A stretch of DNA of 64,000 bases from Glebionis coronaria (GCA_025667525.1 CM046877.1:622378262-622442261), one strand, 5' to 3'; shown: positions 24,880 to 36,489, counted from the stretch's first letter. A program made the numbers and translations. The notes: generated from the sequence alone by a model not told the origin.

Positions 24880-25330
24880 TCTATATATATCAAATCAAAA
24901 TCAAATCAAATCAAATCAAAAACCCTTATATAGGAAGGATGGTGAAACAATTCCTTAAATACAAAATTATATAAAAATGACACATGTAATTCATTAAAAG
25001 GTTTCCATAAAATTATTCAAAAAGAAAATAGGAATTACAAATGATGTCTTAAATACGAAATTCTATAAAAATATATATAGGAATTACAAATTGTGCCTTA
25101 AATACGAAATTCTATAAAAATATATAAGGAAGGATGGTGAAACAATGCCTTAAATACATAATTTTATAAAAATGACACATGTAATGCATTAAATGGTTTC
25201 CATAAGATGCTTCAAAAAGAAAGTAAGAATTACAATGATGCCTTAAATAAAAAATTATATAAAAACGACACATGTAATTTATTAAAAGGTATCCTTAAAA
25301 TACTTCAAAAATGAAAATAAGAATTAAAGA
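24880..25330 (+). repeat. ATCAA microsatellite and 100-200 bp tandem repeats, copy A
   Basis: A short ATCAA repeat at about 24890-24920 is followed by repeats of CCTTAAATACnAAATTnTAT with an ATGACACATGTAAT word (three or four imperfect units to 25330). The counterpart in copy B is at 54636-55100, where the ATCAA tract is about twice as long. Confidence 0.75.
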
Positions 25331-25941
25331 TTATTTACAATAGTTTTACTTACTAACACGATAATATTTTTAGATATTCGGACTGTCAAGTTCTGGACTG
25401 GACTATATATTGTTGCTATGTTATACAAGTGACAATAAATAATACCAGGAATGAGATTTTTGGGCTTACTTTTACTAAAATATACTTTACCGCAAAACTT
25501 ACAAAACAAAATTATTTGTATAAAATATTTAACTATAAGGTTTTTGCTAACAAAAAAAACTTAACAATAATATTAATTTCAAAAAAAATAATGTAAAACG
25601 TTATTCATAACATTAAAATATACAAATTTTATTAAATCATAAAATTCAGAAATACATAAAATATTTATACAATATTATTAAAATTCTAAAATATTTTAAT
25701 GTAAAAAACTTATTCATAACGTTAACGTATGCAAATTTGATTAACACATAATATTCTTAAATAAATAAATCATCTAAAACTACGTTATTTTTGTCCATTC
25801 TATACTATATTATTAAAATATTAATGACATAACTAACACTACATATGTTAAACTTATACAAGTATTACAAACACATATAACTTTAATTTTCATTAAAAAA
25901 TATATACTTAAAACTACCCCGTCCACCTGACGGGTCTAAAG

Positions 25942-26857
25942 TCTTAAATTAGTGGAATTTAATACACTTAAAAACAGAAAATTAAAGATATATATACAAC
26001 TAAAAAGGCTATTATAGTTAATTTCACATTCTCATATTTCATCAACCCATTACCACCGAGCTCTTCTCCTCCTCCCAAAATCATATCCATGATAGAAAAA
26101 TAAACAAAGATTCGCTTTATTAAATTCCCACCGATTTAAAACAAAAAAGAAACAATCATTCATATAAGAAAATGATTTACGTGGGTACTTATTTCTAAAA
26201 AAGATGCGGATGTGTTAGTTATGGACTAGTTGGAAGAGACAACGTATCACGACGCATCAGTTATTTATGAGTTGATGTATTATCATGCATTAGCTATTTT
26301 CGATGTGACGTATCACGATGCATCAGTTATTTCTCGGATGGTGATGTATTACATGCATCAGTTATTTTCGAGATGACGTATTACCATCTATCAATTATTT
26401 TTGAAATAACGTACCACGATGCATTATCTATTTTCGAAATGACGTATCACGTTGTATTAATTTTTTTGGAACAAATGCACTATTATGTATATGTGTACTG
26501 GCGAGTTGGATGATTTTTGAAAGAGATGAACATTTGTATTTGTAAAAATATTTTATTGTTTATCTTTTAAATTTCTTAGAAATGACGTGTCCACTCATAA
26601 ACAATTATAGGTCAATTGGATCTATTTTTAATAAAATCAGTTTATGTTATTTGTACTAATATGTATCAGTAGACTATTAGATAAAAAATCATATTGCATG
26701 TAAACCTTTTTGTGTTTAAATACGAATGATATGTAAAAAGAATTTTTAAAAAGTCATTAAATTAAGGCACACATAAAAATATTGACCAGATTTATATCCA
26801 ATTCCCTAAACTACCCTTTTGATTATATTCATTTACCTTAATATCATCAATAAATTA
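25942..26857. repeat. Non-coding segment with CGTATCACGATGCATCA tandem array
   Basis: At about 26225-26470, imperfect units of 40-60 bp contain GACGTATCACGATGCATCAG then TTATTTTCGA. Nothing coding is seen in the rest of the segment. Confidence 0.65.
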
Positions 26858-26928
26858 CTAGTTTTAATACTCGTGCACGCACGAGACTTAAATATAAACG
26901 ATACATTAAGTAATAATTTATTTATTGC

Positions 26929-27452
26929 AAATTTATGTATATTATATATGTTTTTTTAAGAACATTTAATGTTTATATGTTTGATTATCTTGTTGTTTTA
27001 TTATGTACTGTGTAAATTAATATAAACTCATCTTAATTTTATTTTTTAAATTAATAATCTTTTTACTTTCGATTTTATTCTAAATAGTTATATCTTAATT
27101 ATTAATCAATACATTATTTACATCAACCTTATAAGTACAAATTCATGATTTTGTGATGTTTAATATTATTCTAAATAAAATATTAAAATTTATGTATATT
27201 ATATATGTTTTTTAAGAACATATAATGTTTATATGTTTGATTATCTTGTTGTTTTATTGTGTACCGTGTATATTAATATAAATTCATCTCAATATTATTT
27301 TTCAAATTTAATATTCTTTTTACTTTCGATATTCTATTCTAAATAATTATATTTTAATTATTAATCCATAAATCATTTACATCAACCTTATACATATGTG
27401 ATTATAAATTCAAGATTTTGTGATGTTTAATATTATTATAAATAAAATATTA
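26929..27452. repeat. 257-bp tandem duplication inside the Helitron
   Basis: AATTTATGTATATTATATAT begins both units (26930 and 27187). Both continue through GTTTGATTATCTTGTTGTTT and end in TTTTGTGATGTTTAATATTA. Identity is roughly 88-90% by eye. Confidence 0.85.
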
Positions 27453-27571
27453 AAATTTTAATATTTAAATAGTTATGATGTTCATGGACCCACGAGTTTT
27501 ACATTATTTTTCATTATGTGATAATAATAATTGATATTTTGTATACATATTTGTTGAATAAAGGAGTAGGC

Positions 27572-27700
27572 TTTTTTTTTTTTTTTTTTTGGTAATCGTG
27601 ATTTCCGACTCATTGGCCGACTAATCCACGGGGTTTGAGCCCACCGCCACACAGGCTCAAACTAGGTAAAGCCCTCCCTTTTCAGGAGGTTGGCTTTGTT
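27572..27700 (-). mobile_element. Possible short retroposon (SINE-like) with A-tail, minus strand
   Basis: A run of about 20 T follows GGAGTAGGC. Next comes a GC-rich 110-bp block (GGGTTTGAGCCCACCGCC, with its complement GGCTCAAAC nearby) unlike the AT-rich surroundings. GGTTTGAGCCC resembles a pol III B box. A clean target duplication was not found, so the call is tentative. Confidence 0.35.
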
Positions 27701-28163
27701 TAACTAAAATGTTAAGTATCATTTTCTAGACATTGTGCGTTTAGTACACGTAACGACCTTGTAGAATCTCGTATATTTATTTTCACCTCACACCGATGTT
27801 TGAGGTCGTGCATTCATATTGATATTTATATTCATGTTAATATCTTTACTTTTGTCCTTCCCCCGATTGATTTTCGCCCTATCACTAGTGGTTACTCCAC
27901 ACCGGATAGATCATATAACCCGTTTAGTGTGTTGATGGAACATGATAGAACATTCATATTGCCCTCTGACAAAAATAGAACTTTAAACAAAATTAATAAT
28001 TTATTTAGATTGCATTGCTTGACTTTGTTAATTGTCAAAATAAAAATAGACAATAACTTGTGTTTTTATTTGAATATTTATAATTACGTGATTTGTCTAT
28101 TTTTTAATAGTATATATATGTTTTATTTTTAAAATATAAAGTATATAGATTATAAAGTTTAAT

Positions 28164-28328
28164 GGTATTCTATTAATTTTCCAAAATTACTAATAAATAT
28201 GAAAAATATAAGTTTACAATTAAGTCCATCTAATTTATTTATAATGGTATTCTGTTAATTATCCAAAATTACTAATAAATATGAAAAATATAAGTTTACA
28301 ATTAAGTTCATCTAATTTATTTATAATT
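28164..28328. repeat. 82-bp tandem duplication
   Basis: GGTATTCTATTAATTTTCCA at 28164 and GGTATTCTGTTAATTATCCA at 28246 start two nearly identical units. Confidence 0.9.
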
Positions 28329-28809
28329 CAACCACTAAAGTTTTATTAATCCCTTCCTCCTTTTTAAGTTTTTAATTTCAAAAATTAAACACATATATAT
28401 TAATGTGTTTTCATCAAATTCTTCCATCAATTTTTTTTATTTTGACTAAACTAAATTCAATTTTGACTTTTTTGGACCAATCACATTACTTTATTTTGCT
28501 TATGTGTTAAAATGAAACCATTTGATTGGTCCAATTATTTTTTATACAACCTACACTTTTCAACAAAACTCTTCAAAAATCTAATTCTTTTATTATATAA
28601 AAGATTGATATTATTAAAGACATATTAGTAAATCCAATGGTTGAGATTGGTTTTTACTTTTACAACTATAAATTTGTTCTCACAGTAACCATCCTCTATA
28701 TTTTGGATCAAATAAGAATTTTTTTATTGTTTTAAAAATAAGAACCCAATAAAAATTTGACATGTGGAAACTAAGTCTTTAAATAAACTTAAACTAATTA
28801 CAATATTAT

Positions 28810-29119
28810 AAGAGCATCTCCAATGAGAGCTTTTTGAAAGACTTTTCACTATTTGAAAAAGTCTTTGAAATAACTTTTACCATTGGAGTGAAAGGTTATT
28901 AGTACCAATGGGTTTACATACACAAAGTGTTTTACACAATATTCTCAAAGCTATTACATTGCTTAAACATTAAATGATCCAAGAAAAAAAACCATTGCAA
29001 GAATTTTTAGCATTGGAGTAGATTTTGTAGAAAAAGTTTTTGTGTATAATTATAAATGCTATAATTAATATAATAAATACATAAAGTCTTGAAAAACTTT
29101 ATGCAATGTAGATGCTCTT
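28810..29119. mobile_element. MITE with AAGAGCATCTCCAATG ends (310 bp)
   Basis: The left end AAGAGCATCTCCAATG and the complement of the right end AAGAGCATCTACATTG form about 16-bp inverted repeats. AACCATTGCA and AGCATTGGAG words repeat inside. It is non-coding. The superfamily was not determined because the target duplication is ambiguous. Confidence 0.7.
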
Positions 29120-29499
29120 GAAAACTTGTTCTTTGTCTTCCGTAACAATTGCTTTACCATTATTTTATTTCAATTTTGTTTAAAAACATTTAAACCTCTC
29201 TCATTTATAATCATGGTGACCACTGGGCAAAAAACACCTACAAGATGAAGAATTGTTTTTTATATATTTGTTTCAAAATTTGATGTGTCAACATATATAA
29301 AATCAATGTGTAAGTACTTAAGTAGCCATTCATGTATATACGTGATTATGTACTAGGCTACTAGCAACATATTCATTTTTCTTTCATTCATATATTGATG
29401 TTGTACCATTTTATAAATGTATTAGTTTTTTTTAACTTGTTATTTTATATTTATACCGATGACTTTAGTACATATTATTTTTTTTGAAAAGTTATTTCG

Positions 29500-29840
29500 A
29501 CGTATTATAGATTCGATACATGCTATTTTTTGTCGAGAGTTATTTAGATGTATCACGGTTTTGATATATATTATTTTTTGTCGAAAGTTAATTAAATGCA
29601 TCACTAATTTGTATACACTATTTTTTGTCGGGTGTTATTTGGATGTATCACGGATTCGATACATGTTGTTTTGTTAAAAGCTATATTGATGTTTCACGGA
29701 TTCGATACATGTTATTATTGTCGAAATATGCTTTGATGTATCACGGCTTCGATACATGCTATTTGTTATCAATGTATCAAAGCTTCGATGTATCACGGCT
29801 TCGATACATACTATTTTATTGCACCAATATATGTATCAAG
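29500..29840. repeat. Tandem array of TGTATCACGGATTCGATACA units
   Basis: Six or so imperfect units of about 55-60 bp, each with an imperfect palindrome TGTATCACGG(A/C)TTCGATACA then TTATTTTTTGTCG. The open frames here simply read the repeat. The GTATCACG core is shared with the array at 26225-26470. Confidence 0.8.
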
Positions 29841-30279
29841 TTACATATAATAGACTTTGATAAAATAATAACTAAATAATCTGCCCGTGATGTTATTTAA
29901 AAAATATGTAGTGACGCTATGTCGAAAAAAGGTACTTTAGTACGTAAAAAGCTCTTGCAAAATTGATTGTTAAAAATATCTGTTACAATAGCAAATTAGC
30001 AATACCCAATATGTAGCTTTCAAATTTGAGTGGCTTGTATTACGTTTAAAAATTTATGATACAAATTAAATGTACCAAATACTATGACTAAAGTCTGAAC
30101 ATCATATTAAATAACTACTTAATTACTCAAATATGCTATATAAAAACCTGAATATTGAAGTTTATTACACAAACGTCACTCATTAATTCTTAATCTCATC
30201 AAACACAAAATAATAAATCCAATGGTAAATAATAGTTCTTATTTTTACAATTTTAATTTTGATCTCACAATAACCCTCC

Positions 30280-30302
30280 TCTATATATATATATATATAT
30301 AT
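30280..30302. repeat. TA microsatellite
   Basis: About 10 TA units in an otherwise featureless AT-rich stretch (29841-30350) in which I see no gene. Confidence 0.9.
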
Positions 30303-30349
30303 GATTGCTCGTTTATAAAGCATTATAAAGTGATAGATGCAATTATAGG

Positions 30350-30726
30350 TGGTAAATATTGCCCATTTTGATAAATATGGGCACTTTTTGCCAATTTTTA
30401 AAAAAAGATGGGGCACTTTTTGCCCATTCTTTATAATGAATGGGCTAAACGGGTGCATATGTAAGAAACTAAATGGGCTTAACGGGCGCACTTGTAAAAT
30501 ATAAATTAGTATACTCGACGAATATTTTTTATTAAATTTTTTATCCCGGCTTTCAAATAACTATTTTATTTTTTATTTGTAAGTTTTTATATGTTTTTTT
30601 TCCTTTTTTAGCTTGCACCCGTTTAGCCCGCCCGTTTAACCCGCCCGTTTCTCCCGCGCCCGTTTAACCCGTTACCCGTTTAGCCCGCCGCCCGTACCCG
30701 CCCGCCCCCCATTTTGCCACCTCTAA
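30350..30726 (-). repeat. CGGGC-rich transposon terminus, inverted relative to 24083 and 52017
   Basis: The right end ATTTTGCCACCTCTA is the complement of TAGAGGTGGCAAAAT. It is preceded by many CCCGTTTA and CCCGCC words and, further left, GGGCACTTTTTGCC words. It is homologous in inverted orientation to the terminus in copies A and B. Confidence 0.5.
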
Positions 30727-31509
30727 ATGCAATCCAGCCTAAACACGGCTTCATAGGTGCAACTAAACTTTATAGTGATTACATTAGTATCATCTCTTTT
30801 TGTTTGACTGTTTGAGAATTATTCGTTTACTTTGTTATTTTATTTTCCACATTTGGTCATATATATTATAAAAATACAAAACATACCATTCCATGTATAT
30901 TTTTGTTGGATTTAATTGACCAATGACCGCCAAATGTTTAATATAGTCTTCAATTTTAGCATAAACCTAATAAATCCATCTCCACCATCTATTTATCTAA
31001 GATCTAAGGGTTGTATTCAATAGTTTAACACAAAAAACACACATCCTCTCTGAAGGGATTTGATATCTGGCACCACGACACCCATCAACCACCATTTCCG
31101 CCCACCACTGCCACTACCAACACTAACCACCACCACCAACACCAACCACCACCAGCAACCACGACCAGATCCACACTATCTCGATCAAATCCACACCACC
31201 AAACCCTAATTTTTAGCACTAAGTTTCATTATTGATGGAAATACGATACGTAATAGATGTCGATGATGGTAAGTCGTTTTAATCATGCTTTTTTTTCATT
31301 TTGGTTATGCATAGAAAATTTCATAGCTACTCTAGGTAAAACACATGTTATGATTGTTGATTCACACCATGTGTTTGATAAATTGACACAATGATAATCA
31401 CATGTGATTTAGCAAGTTCTAATTTATGAATGAGCGTTTTTATTGAAGTCTAGTCGATTTTTGTAGTTAATAAGCTAATTACAGAAGTAGAACTTATGAT
31501 TACAGAACT

Positions 31510-31745
31510 GGGACTATGACTCGTATAAGAGTCTCTATGACTCATATATGAGTCGTGATGACTCATATATGAGTCACTATGACTCACATATGAGTCATGA
31601 TGACTCATATATGAAACTGTACATATGAAACATTTTTTTGTATTACAAGTAATAATATAGTCTCTTTTGAAACAAAATCATGATGACTCATATATGAGTC
31701 ATGGTGACTCATATATGAGTCACTATTATGATTCATATATGAAAT
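31510..31745. repeat. Palindromic TGACTCATATATGAGTCA array, left arm
   Basis: Repeated 18-bp perfect palindromes are joined by 3-5 bases (CTA, TGA, TGG). Each holds a TGACTCA and a TGAGTCA, the core bound by GCN4/Opaque2-type bZIP proteins. A second block restarts at about 31678. Confidence 0.9.
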
Positions 31746-31998
31746 TGAAACATATAGACTTTATATTGAAACTTGTAGTACTTTACTAATTTTTTTGTTT
31801 GCAGTTCCTAAAAGAGCCACCAACTCTTATAAAACCTAGGGCCTTCTCGTGGATTTAAAGGGCCCTGTGCAACAATCAGAAAACATACTTTTGGCAAAGT
31901 CGTTATGTCGATATTGATGTCGTTCTCTGATAACCAGAAAGAAAGAATGGCTCTTATTGCGAACGAAATATTGTAAAATGTATAATGATAAAGTTCTT

Positions 31999-32520
31999 TT
32001 TTTTTGAAAATCACAAGAAAGAAATTACTTTATTAATAATTATAATTTACATATTAGGAGAAGGCAAACGGGCAACAAGCTGTGCCGCTAGCCTTTTTTG
32101 TATAGCAAAACCAAGTCTATTAAATACAACGTTTGTGGATTTAGGAGTCAAAACATTACTATTCATAACACGTTGTATTCTCGTAAGTAGCTCCACCGCC
32201 TCAGGTGCAAGGAAACCAAATGTATCAAATGCGAAAGGAATAAACACGTGTTGATTTTCAACACATGCTTTCTCGTGTTTAGTCACTTTGCACGAGGCGG
32301 CTTTTATAGCAGCCTGACCCGCTATAAAGTCTCGACTGCCTAGCCCCACGAGAGGAGAAACCCCTGTCAAATCAACGCATGCATGTTTACCTCCAACCCA
32401 TCCAAAAACCAAAACATCAGCGGGTCTTAGTGTGTATCTTCCATCTGACGGGTCGGTCAAGAAATTCACAGGTGCCTCTTTCTTGGCGGAGATCCCGGTA
32501 CACCTACATATGTCGGTCAT
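31999..32520 (-). mobile_element. 5'-truncated retroposon with A-tail and 8-bp target duplication
   Basis: AAGTTCTT flanks both sides (31991-31998 and 32521-32528). On the minus strand the insert ends with AATAAAG, a short 3' region and a run of A (the T run at 31997-32005). The coding part starts exactly at the 5' truncation point. This is the structure left by target-primed reverse transcription of a non-LTR element. Confidence 0.75.
32047..32520 (-). pseudogene. C-terminal tail (about 157 aa) of a non-LTR-retroelement-like protein, 5'-truncated
   Basis: The frame is open from the truncation point to a stop at 32047. Recognisable parts are RPADVLVFGWVGGKHACVDL, then a GLGSRDF block, KHEKACVENQH, PFAFDTFGFLAPEAVELL, and the end FNRLGFAIQKRLAAQLVARL. 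I recall similar tails in plant proteins annotated as reverse transcriptase-like, but cannot verify this. The spacing PAD...(about 12)...VDLTG resembles the core of PD-(D/E)XK nucleases (inference). The ATG at 32520 is probably internal, because it coincides with the truncation. Confidence 0.6.
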
Positions 32521-33444
32521 AAGTTCTTATATATTTTATAAATTATATATAACAACAAATGTTTGAAACCATTAACCAAAAAAATGCTTTAAACTTGTTG
32601 ATATTGCCTCCTGACCACCTTTAAACTTTTATTGAGCATTTGAACCTAGCGTAAGTACTTTAATATACACACTACAGAGTATAAAAAAACTAACATTTGT
32701 AATTTTGTGCATTTATTGGGATAATACAACTCACCTAGTACAAATGTGACAAACTTTTGTAAGTTATTGTGCATTTATTAGGATAATACAACTCACCTAA
32801 TACAAATGTGACAAATATCATAGACTTTTGGGTAAAACTTGACAATATCCAATATACATCATCATCTTCTTCCTTGGTCATTTTACTAGTTTTCTGTTTA
32901 TTTCTTTCTTGCTAGATCAGTTAAACTTTGACATATTTATGAAACAAATCAATTATTTCTATCGTTTTCAAGCACTGTAACATCATACATAAGCATAAAG
33001 TTGATAAATCTCTCCGGTATGCTTGAAATTTTAGGGCCCCTCATAATATGGAGGCCCTGTGCCGTCGATTACTCTGCACATGCTCAAATCCGGTCATGAT
33101 AAAACCAACCCTTATTCGCCTCTCATTGTGAGGTGGAGGAGTCTGATGAGGGTAATAATGAGGAGGAAGGGTCTGGTGATGATGAGGAGTAGAAGGGGTC
33201 TAGTGATTCTGATGAGGAGGAGTCTTGGTGAACTATAGTTGGATGGTAAAACTCATGATAGTTGTAGTTATGTGGTCTTATGTGAATGTTATGTTATTCC
33301 TAATTGATTGTAGTCGGAACATAACTATTTGATGGTTTTTTTTTCATTGTATGAAATGTGTTTTTACATGCTTCTTTATTTAATCAATTTACAATTTTGT
33401 TTTACGTATTTACTGCTTATGTTGTGTGTTAAATCTGATCTGGA

Positions 33445-33600
33445 AAACATATATGTTTGAGTCACCATGAAACATACATGTTTCACCATGAGTCATATAT
33501 GAGTCACTATGAAACATACATGTTTCACCATTAATCATATGTGCCTATAAGTCATATATGATTCATAATGACTCTTATATGAGTCACTAGTCATTTTTAC
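33445..33600. repeat. Short TGAGTCA / CATGAAACATACATGTTTCA array
   Basis: It mixes GAGTCATATATGAGTCACTA with the related palindrome TGAAACATACATGTTTCA, twice each. It lies at the inner side of the right half of the MULE-like element. Confidence 0.75.
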
Positions 33601-33827
33601 TAAATATTCTTATGATATCTTTTCAAAATCATCAGACATCATAACAAAATAACAAATCAGATATTCAACACATGTTTTCAACAGTTCTACATCATAACAT
33701 AGAAAGAAAATTAAATTTAAACATAGTAAAAAAAATGCAAAAATAATCAAGTAGCTGTTGTATTAGATTGTTCTGTTTTTGTGTTTCTTTTTCATATACT
33801 TTTTGTTATTCTCTCAATTGCTTCATT

Positions 33828-33960
33828 TTCTCTCTCCATATCTCTTTGTGTTTCTTCTGAATGAAAGAGGTATCAAATCCCTTCTCCAACGCCTTAAAAC
33901 GTACTTCTTCGGAGTCACTTCAATATCACGGTTCTTCAAAACAAAAAATATGTGGCGACA
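33828..33960 (-). pseudogene. FAR1/FHY3-type (MULE-derived) protein fragment, SWIM region
   Basis: The minus strand reads CRHIFFVLKNRDIEV, then TPKKYVLRRWRRDLIP and FRRNTKRYGER before a stop. The Cys-Arg-His-Ile-Phe start and the YVLRRWRRDL block are the hallmark of the end of the SWIM zinc finger and the segment after it in FAR1-related proteins. FAR1 proteins descend from Mutator-like transposases. Just upstream (about 33961-34015) a GIICV-like stretch resembles the expected GILCRH context but is frameshifted. No upstream MULE domain was recognised, so this is a remnant. Confidence 0.75.
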
Positions 33961-34077
33961 AATAAATCCATAACGCATATAATGCCTTCATGTACACTCA
34001 ACTAACCCATCTTCAGAATTACAGAGAACCTTATTATAAAACAAAAACAAAAAAGATTTACATATGTACAATTTTGT

Positions 34078-34575
34078 ATACGAGTCATCATGACCCATAT
34101 ATGAGTCATAGTGACTCATATATGAGTTACCGTGACTAATATATGAGTCACCGTGACTCATATGAGTCACCATGACTCATATATGAGCCAGCGTGACTCA
34201 TATATGAGTCATAACGACTCTAAACGAGTCACAGTCCCAGTTATGTACTCATAAGTCCCACTTTTGTAATCATATATGAGTCATGGTGACTCATATATGA
34301 GTCACCATATTTTATTACAAAAGAGGTTATATCATTACCCGTATTACAAAAAAGACTTACATATGTACAATTTTATATATGAGCCGTCATGACTCATATA
34401 TGAGTCACAGTAACTCATATACGAGTCAGCGTGACTCATATATGAGTCAGCGTGACTCATATATGACTCACCGAGACTCATATATATGAGTCATCATGAC
34501 TAATATATATGAGTCATCGTGACTCATATACATGAGTCATAATGACTAATATATGAGTCATATCGACTCATATAC
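34078..34575. repeat. Palindromic TGACTCATATATGAGTCA array, right arm
   Basis: The longest array, with about 20 palindromes or half-palindromes in two blocks (34078-34235 and 34262-34575) separated by a TACAAAAnAG word. Variants include TATATATGAGTCATC. A short open frame through it is repeat-derived. Confidence 0.9.
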
Positions 34576-35200
34576 AAGTCACAGTCCGAGTTCTATAATC
34601 ATATGTCCCACTTCTGTAATCAGCTTATCAACTACAAAAATCGACCAGACAATAAAAATGCTCATTCATGAATTAGAACTTGCTAAATCACATGTAATTA
34701 TCATTGTGTCATTTTATTTAACACATGGTGTGCATCAAATATCATAACATGTGTTTTACCTATATTATTACATGTATTACAAACAGTTACATCTGCATCT
34801 TCAATAACATCAGCATTAACTTCATTTATGGCATTAGTATCCATATGTACAAAAGATGTTGGTTTGTTGTGAAGATCATCGGAAAAAGGGTGGTTTGTTG
34901 TGGAGGTTGCCAGAAAAACGTGGGTTTGATGTGGAGGTTGCCGAAAAAACATTCGTTTGTTGTGGAGGTCACCGGAAAACTAAGTTTCTTGCTATGGGTT
35001 CCGGAAAAACAGGGGTGGTTGTGGAACCCGATCTTTTATTTTTATTTTGTGTGTGTGTGAAAAATATGATAGGCCGATGTGATGAAAGTGAAAGATAGGT
35101 TTAACCATAGCCATTAGATCAAACTAGAATCAATGGTTGTGAGTGATTCATTGGATCTTTACTAAATAATGGGTCTTTAAGGATCTCTTCCCACCAATAA

Positions 35201-36329
35201 CCATTATAACATATTATAAATCATGAGTACACATAAGAATAAATAACAAGAACACCTAGAGGTATTTAATTTATATAAGATAGAAAATTATACCTTTTGA
35301 CAATGTGATCAAATCACTTTTTGGGTTAAACTAAATCACCAAAGAACCGCTAAAATACAAAGCATCTATCCTCTATGAACACATACAATGTTTTACAAAG
35401 CATATATCCTCTATGAACACATACAATGTTTTACAAAGCATATATCCTCTATGAACACACACAATGTGCTATTAGAAAACGATAACACATGCTAGTACAA
35501 GTATATTAAATCACCAAACGAACCAAACCTTTAATCAAATCAACAACAAGAAAACCTTGTGGTTAGGTTTTCTTGTTTGGCCAAACCAACAAAAATAAAC
35601 ACCCTAAAAGGGTTTTGGTTGATCATACCACGAGGATGAGAAGGGAGGGTATTTTTGGAGTTTAGGGATTTTCAAGCATTAATAATGAATCCTTTAACCT
35701 CCTTTTATAACCTTAAAACTTGGCTTGTAAGTCAAACAATCATACCTCCTAATTATTTCCTTTTCTTCGTTTTGCAATTAATTTTAACGTTTTGCTAACC
35801 ATCACCCATAGGATGGTTTTTAAACATTCCATATTTATAAAATAAATATTTAATAAATCTCAAATATACCATGTTTAAAATACTTACTAATTAATATATA
35901 CCATATTAAAACTTACTTACCTTAATTATATGTGTTATAATCATGCATTTATAGAAATAAGTACTTCATATTTGGAAATATTTTTAACTATGGAAACTTA
36001 AAAAACACCCTAGGGGTGTTTGTTAGCAAAACCCTTAATTTAACAATAATTAACAATAATATAGTACTTGGTATCGTTCTACATATGCACTCATTGCTTA
36101 TTACTGACATTTTCCTTTTTGTCATAACATGTGTTTATTAGCTTTACTTTATAATTATAGTATCATGTATGATTATATCAATTGTAACCTTTAACTTTTT
36201 ATTTCTAAATTATAATAAAATACCAACTAGAATTAGACACCACACATATAATGGGTCTCTCCATAAGATCCAGGCATTCTCCAAGCATATATTATTTTAC
36301 TTATACATATTCCAACAATTATAAACTAA
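35201..36329. other. AT-rich segment without a recognisable gene; 38-bp triplication
   Basis: TACAAAGCATATATCCTCTA with TGAACACATACAATGTTT behind it is repeated three times at 35356-35469 (period exactly 38). A hairpin AAGAAAACCTTG...TAGGTTTTCTTG lies near 35550. A minus-strand TATA-like GGTTATAAAAGG is near 35703-35714. It may be an LTR remnant, but no partner was found. Confidence 0.6.
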
Positions 36330-36489
36330 ATTACTGTATCAAAGCTCATTTAAAAATTGTATGTAATTTCATTGTATCAAAAAGGAAGCATAACATAACA
36401 AAAAATATGAACCCTTCAACTCATGAATAAATTTCATTTGAATAACTAAAATTTCATCTAAAGAACAAATAACTCTTTCTATAGTTGTT

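Larger units (their letters stand above)
17646..25941 (+). repeat. Large duplicated block, copy A
   Basis: 8.3 kb is collinear with 45566-55720 at about 96-97% identity by eye. It includes the LTR tail, the fold-back element, a possible hAT-type element, a GCGGGT-rich terminus and tandem repeats. The A copy alone has the MITE at 24639-24818. Similarity ends at a hairpin plus GGGTCTAAAG. Its few open frames change only by amino-acid-altering differences between copies, so I call no gene. Confidence 0.92.
26858..28604 (-). mobile_element. Complete non-autonomous Helitron (1747 bp)
   Basis: On the minus strand it begins TCTTTTATATAATAAAAGAA (28604 leftwards). It ends with a hairpin (CTCGTGC, loop GT, GCACGAG; 26870-26885), eight bases and CTAG at 26858. 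The base before the start is A and the base after the end is T, the AT insertion site expected of Helitrons, with no target duplication. There is no Rep/helicase gene. Internal features are a 257-bp tandem duplication, an 82-bp tandem duplication and a possible retroposon with a poly-T run. Confidence 0.8.
30950..35200. mobile_element. MULE-like element with long inverted arms, palindromic arrays and a FAR1 fragment
   Basis: The sequence AGGTAAAACACATGTTATGA at 31334 and the following 180 bp are answered in inverted orientation at 34570-34763 (complements of GATTTAGCAAGTTCTAATT and CGATTTTTGTAGTTGATAAG). Inside each arm is an array of the palindrome TGACTCATATATGAGTCA. A FAR1-type fragment (33828-33960, minus) and an acidic coding-like tract (about 33118-33230, plus: EEEGSGDDEE) lie between. 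Outer ends and the target duplication were not found, so the limits are approximate. The MULE assignment is an inference from the inverted arms and FAR1. Confidence 0.55.

Noticed and set aside
24083..30726. A single large hAT element bounded by the inverted CGGGC-rich ends
   Set aside because: Flanking 8-mers (AGTTAAAG and AATGCAAT) do not match, and copy B has the left end without the right.
31235..31850. A two-exon gene starting MEIRYVIDVDD
   Set aside because: Plausible GTAAGT donor and TTTGCAG acceptor, but the second block stops after 11 codons and no homologue is recognised.
31510..34575. CRISPR-like array in the evenly spaced palindromes
   Set aside because: The palindromes are joined by 3-5 bases with no unique spacers, and the DNA is a plant nuclear genome.
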